A stretch of DNA of 64,000 nt from Aspidiotus rigidus. Taxonomy: Eukaryota; Arthropoda; Insecta; Hemiptera; Diaspididae. A model generated the notes under the pieces. That model did not search any database. It was not told the origin of the DNA and was given only the letters and a program-made list of their open reading frames with translations. Both the position numbers and the translations under genes were made by a program. The stretch spans positions 16,514,001 to 16,578,000 of the forward strand of contig JAVHKY010000054.1 in NCBI GenBank assembly GCA_035079385.1, read 5' to 3'. Shown piece after piece: positions 60,868-64,000 of this stretch; the stretch's first letter is position 1, and each line of letters begins with the position of its first letter.

Positions 60868-62145
60868 CTAGAAGGAGAGAACAACTTGCGAGGGCGATAG
60901 GATGTACAAGGTGGCGTATTTTGTGTACAGAAACCTTGATTCATTGGAAGGGGGTGTATTAACCACCGGCAGATCGTCCAGCAATTTGTGGTCGTCAAGA
61001 GGGGCAGAGACTTCGAGCTATTTTAGGATCATGGAAAAATTTTCAAAGTTGAAGGGGCAAACTCAAACGTCTATTCTGGAAATTAGAGCTTTGAGGGGAG
61101 CAGCAGGTTTTGATTTGACTTGGATACTCAAGGAAAACTGTTGAAAGAGGACCGAGGCTAGAGCCTAGTCAATGAACTTTGAAAAAATTCTGATAGAGAG
61201 GATTTGAAAAATTACAATGCTGATTTTTGAGCGGAGATGGCGATGGCAAAAGCTTTGGTCACAATTTGTCTGAAAAGTAGGGTTCCGATGAGCTAGTTTA
61301 AGGACAACGATCAAATAAGGTGACCCAACTTACTCGTATAGCCAGTAAGAACGGGCTCTAAACTTATAGATTATGAACGTTGGAAATTTTCATAAGTGAC
61401 CATAATTATTCGAAAGGAAAGGGCTTCAAGCTGATTCAAATTACCAAAACAAACCATTTAGAACAGGCGTCTTGCTTGCTTGAGTAGGCCTGATTAATGC
61501 AAGGGATCCTGTGGGCTAGAATCTTTGTCGCATAGACGTCAAATCAGCCGCAAGAAATTCAAAGTCTTGGTCGAAATTGCGTCGATATAATATGTTAAAA
61601 TCGACCTCACGTTGACGGCAACATCATAGTCGGGGTCGACAAATATCGATAACATTTCGATTTCTCCTCCATATCGATTTTAGGTCGATTTCGAGTCGAT
61701 TTCTACAAAGTTTAGCGATTTATTTGCTTATACGACTGAAAACTAGAATTAGAGAAACCGTCACGTAAAACCATCACGGTTTTTTGCCACTCCTGATCGC
61801 GTCATCAGTGACCTTGACCTACTTTTGGGACTCCGAAAATGTTTACCTTTAGAACGACAAATACTACATAACTTTGGGACATAGATCCTTAGCCTTCATT
61901 ATACCACGCTCAACATTATACTAGGGGTTTCGTAAATGTATAGTAAGTTGACTGTCTCATTCTGTTCCCTTCTTATATTGCAAGCTTTGTCGCGGTTTTG
62001 TTGCTATAACGTCCAAATGACGTCATCAAAAACCTTGACTTACTTTGAGCTAATTAGTCTCATATACACAGTAATTATTATTCAAAAGGGTTGTACTCAA
62101 GAGAGTAGCGTTTTACAAAAGATACCACACGAAACAAGCAGCCGC
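60868..62145. other. Non-coding interval between gene and terminal PLE
   Basis: Degenerate 45-bp-like units near 61000-61220, words such as GTCGATTT repeated at 61600-61720, and one TGACGTCA at 62019. No exon supported. Confidence 0.5.
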
Positions 62146-62177
62146 GAGCGCTTTCGGTTAATTAACCATCTTCTAAG
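62146..62177 (-). ncRNA. Hammerhead-like relic in the PLE 3' region
   Basis: Minus strand: TAGAAGA (two changes from CUGANGA), stem II GGTT-AATT-AACC (perfect), GAAA, then the palindrome AGCGCT and a C. It lies 62 bases after the PLE stop codon, in the same sense. The core changes suggest it is inactive. Confidence 0.5.
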
Positions 62178-62238
62178 CGTAAGTGAACGGAAGCGACTGA
62201 ACCCAACATCAACGAAGACAGAGGAACACGAGATGAAA

Positions 62239-64000
62239 TCATGATTGAACTAGCGAGTCATCAAATTGTGAATCATTCTCATACACTAATTCAATCAATC
62301 CCTCATCAGGAATGTACCTGTTTAGAACAGTGATGTCTTCATTATTCCGGTGTCTAATAATTTCTATATTTTCCAAAGCCAACCGCTTGAAGTACGAATT
62401 CTCCCTATGGAGGAGGGCCTCAGAACCTTCCTTAAACTTATGGCCACTCTCAATTAAATGATCGGAGAATGCCGATTCACCCAATTTACCCTTCTCCCAA
62501 GCCTTTTTATACTCAGCTACCCGAATCTGGAGCTGGCGGCCCGTCATGCCTACGTAGATACCCGAGCAATCGTTGCACGCTACACTATAAACTCCACTCC
62601 TCTCAGTCACAGGAACGGGGTCTTTTAATCTTACAAGTAAACTTTTAACCGTGTTAAGATTATAAAATGCTGGCCGGAATCCAAAAGGGCGGAGGACACC
62701 TCCCAATTTCAAGGAGAACTTGCCCAGGAAAGGAATTCTAATCCACCTATTTCTACTGTCTAGGTGGTCCCTGGGGAGGGAGGTTGTGGAATCGAGGCAT
62801 TTTCTAGTGAGCTTCCTCCGGACCATTAGGTCAACATCCACTCTAACTTGATTAACCCTGGCCAGGTGCTTAATAGTCACAAGTTCCTTTTGAAAAGCCG
62901 CCTGACTCAAAGGTATTTGAGTCAGTCGATGAATTAGGCTATTGAAAGCCGCAATCTTATGAGCAGTAGGACAAAAGGACGATCCGTGGATAACAATATC
63001 GGTCGACGTTTGCTTTCTATAAATACCAAACTCATGGATGCCACCATTAATAGAGATGGACAAATCCAAAAAGTTTATTGATAAGCCACCGACTTCCAAT
63101 GTGAATTTTATGGAAGGGTATTGGCTATTTAAATAATTGAGGAACTCACTCAGGAGTTCCACAGGACCGGTCCACGCACATAATACGTCGTCCACGTACC
63201 TATGCTAGTAGTGGACGTGACTCAAGAACACCTGGCCAGAGGAAAATAAATCATTTTCGAATTTCGACATAACTGCCTCCGAAATGAGCGAACCCAAGGG
63301 GGAGCCAATGGGAATCCCCACTTCTTCGGGGAACTCAAAAAATTTCCCATCAAACTTACAAAAATTAGGGGACCAGCAGATATTTAGAAGGCCAAAGAAT
63401 TCCGCAAATTCTTCGCGAGGAACGTTAGCTTTAACTAGTAACTCGACCATGTGTTGCATGGCTACGGCCTTTGGAATGTGAGGAAATAAACCTACAACAT
63501 CAAAAGAACAAAAAGTCGTTCCAGGAGGAAGACTGAGGTCCTTCAACTTATCTGCAAGGAAACCGGAGTTCTTTACTGAGTATGTAGAGTTTACCTCAAC
63601 TCGAGACTTAAACCAACGATCGATGTATTTAGCTACGGTATAAGTGGGTGACGAAACGAATGATACAACTGGCCGCATTGGGATATCTTTTTTGTGAACT
63701 TTCGGCAACCCATAAAGGAGGGGAGGAACCGGATTGGGTTCCAAGATGGCCTTTTTAGTCAAGGGGCTTTTGATAATAAATTGACTACTATTCACGAGAT
63801 CCCTCACTTCTTTTATAAAATTTGGAAAATTGAAAAATACATTTTCTTGGGCACCACACTGCCTGAGCACGTCATAAACTCCAGATACGTAGGAGGACTT
63901 ATTCATAATTACGACGGTATTACTTTTATCTGCCTTCGTAAGAATTAACCCCTCCTCCCTGACCTTCCCCTTTAGGCCTAGAATCAAGTCATGGCAAGCA
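62239..64000 (-). pseudogene. Penelope-like element, nearly intact: RT plus GIY-YIG
   Basis: Two frames in the same register, 63987-63205 and 63195-62239, separated by one TAG. The first carries LTKADKSNTVVIM, PPLLYGLPKVHKKDIPMRPV, SFDVVGLFPHIP and EVGIPIGSPLGSLISE; after the stop comes His-Arg then YVDD (63187-63198), FLDLSISINGGIHEFGIYRK, a basic linker and the GIY-YIG endonuclease (SGVYSVACNDCSGIYVGMTG, then HLIESGHKFKEGSEALLHRE). The PLE RT copies its RNA onto ends made by the nuclease. The expected residue at the stop is Trp (TGG to TAG). The 5' end lies beyond the window. Confidence 0.93.

Overview
The window is eukaryotic nuclear DNA, most likely from an insect. It holds split genes with GT-AG introns, an alpha-tubulin gene that starts with a one-codon exon, several Penelope-like elements (PLEs), a copia element and non-LTR (LINE) remnants. 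A very AT-rich nuclear copy of mitochondrial cox1 (NUMT) reads sensibly only with the invertebrate mitochondrial code (TGA=Trp, ATA=Met, AGA=Ser). Its composition and residues suggest a sternorrhynchan such as a scale insect or mealybug; that placement is tentative.

Layout. 1-3775: a TAG/TAGC-rich satellite interrupted by a decayed copia element with both LTRs. 3776-5611: short tandem repeats and a compact minus-strand group of three small unidentified ORFs. 5640-8439: the cox1 NUMT, split by a 2.33-kb mobile element. 8440-19860: repeats, a 155-bp MITE with a clear target duplication, two dead PLEs on the minus strand, and otherwise non-coding DNA. 19864-35861: a complete plus-strand alpha-tubulin gene whose fourth coding exon exists in two tandem versions (4a and 4b). 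37731-40076: a second, near-identical copy of the 2.33-kb element in opposite orientation, so the tubulin gene lies between long inverted repeats about 29 kb apart.

45088-60867 holds the 3' part of a second gene on the minus strand. I assembled five exons from matching splice phases; the product is unrecognised, long, and rich in Ser, Asn and His. Its last intron is about 12.6 kb and holds most of the repeat mosaic: two arrays of a 45-bp unit, a related ~180-bp repeat loaded with TGACGTCA (CRE-type) palindromes, a PLE with RT and GIY-YIG domains, a PLE tail, a tRNA-like Pol III unit and a LINE C-terminal fragment. 62239-64000 is the best preserved PLE (minus strand). It is interrupted once by an in-frame TAG next to its RT active site and runs off the window.

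Only the two split genes look like functional host genes. The rest is a repeat landscape in which PLEs and their hammerhead-ribozyme-like motifs recur, and in which fragments of one repeat family (head motif, GC-rich leader, 45-bp unit, CRE unit) are scattered through both genes' introns. Splice sites, identities and homologies were judged by eye; no database search or folding program was run.
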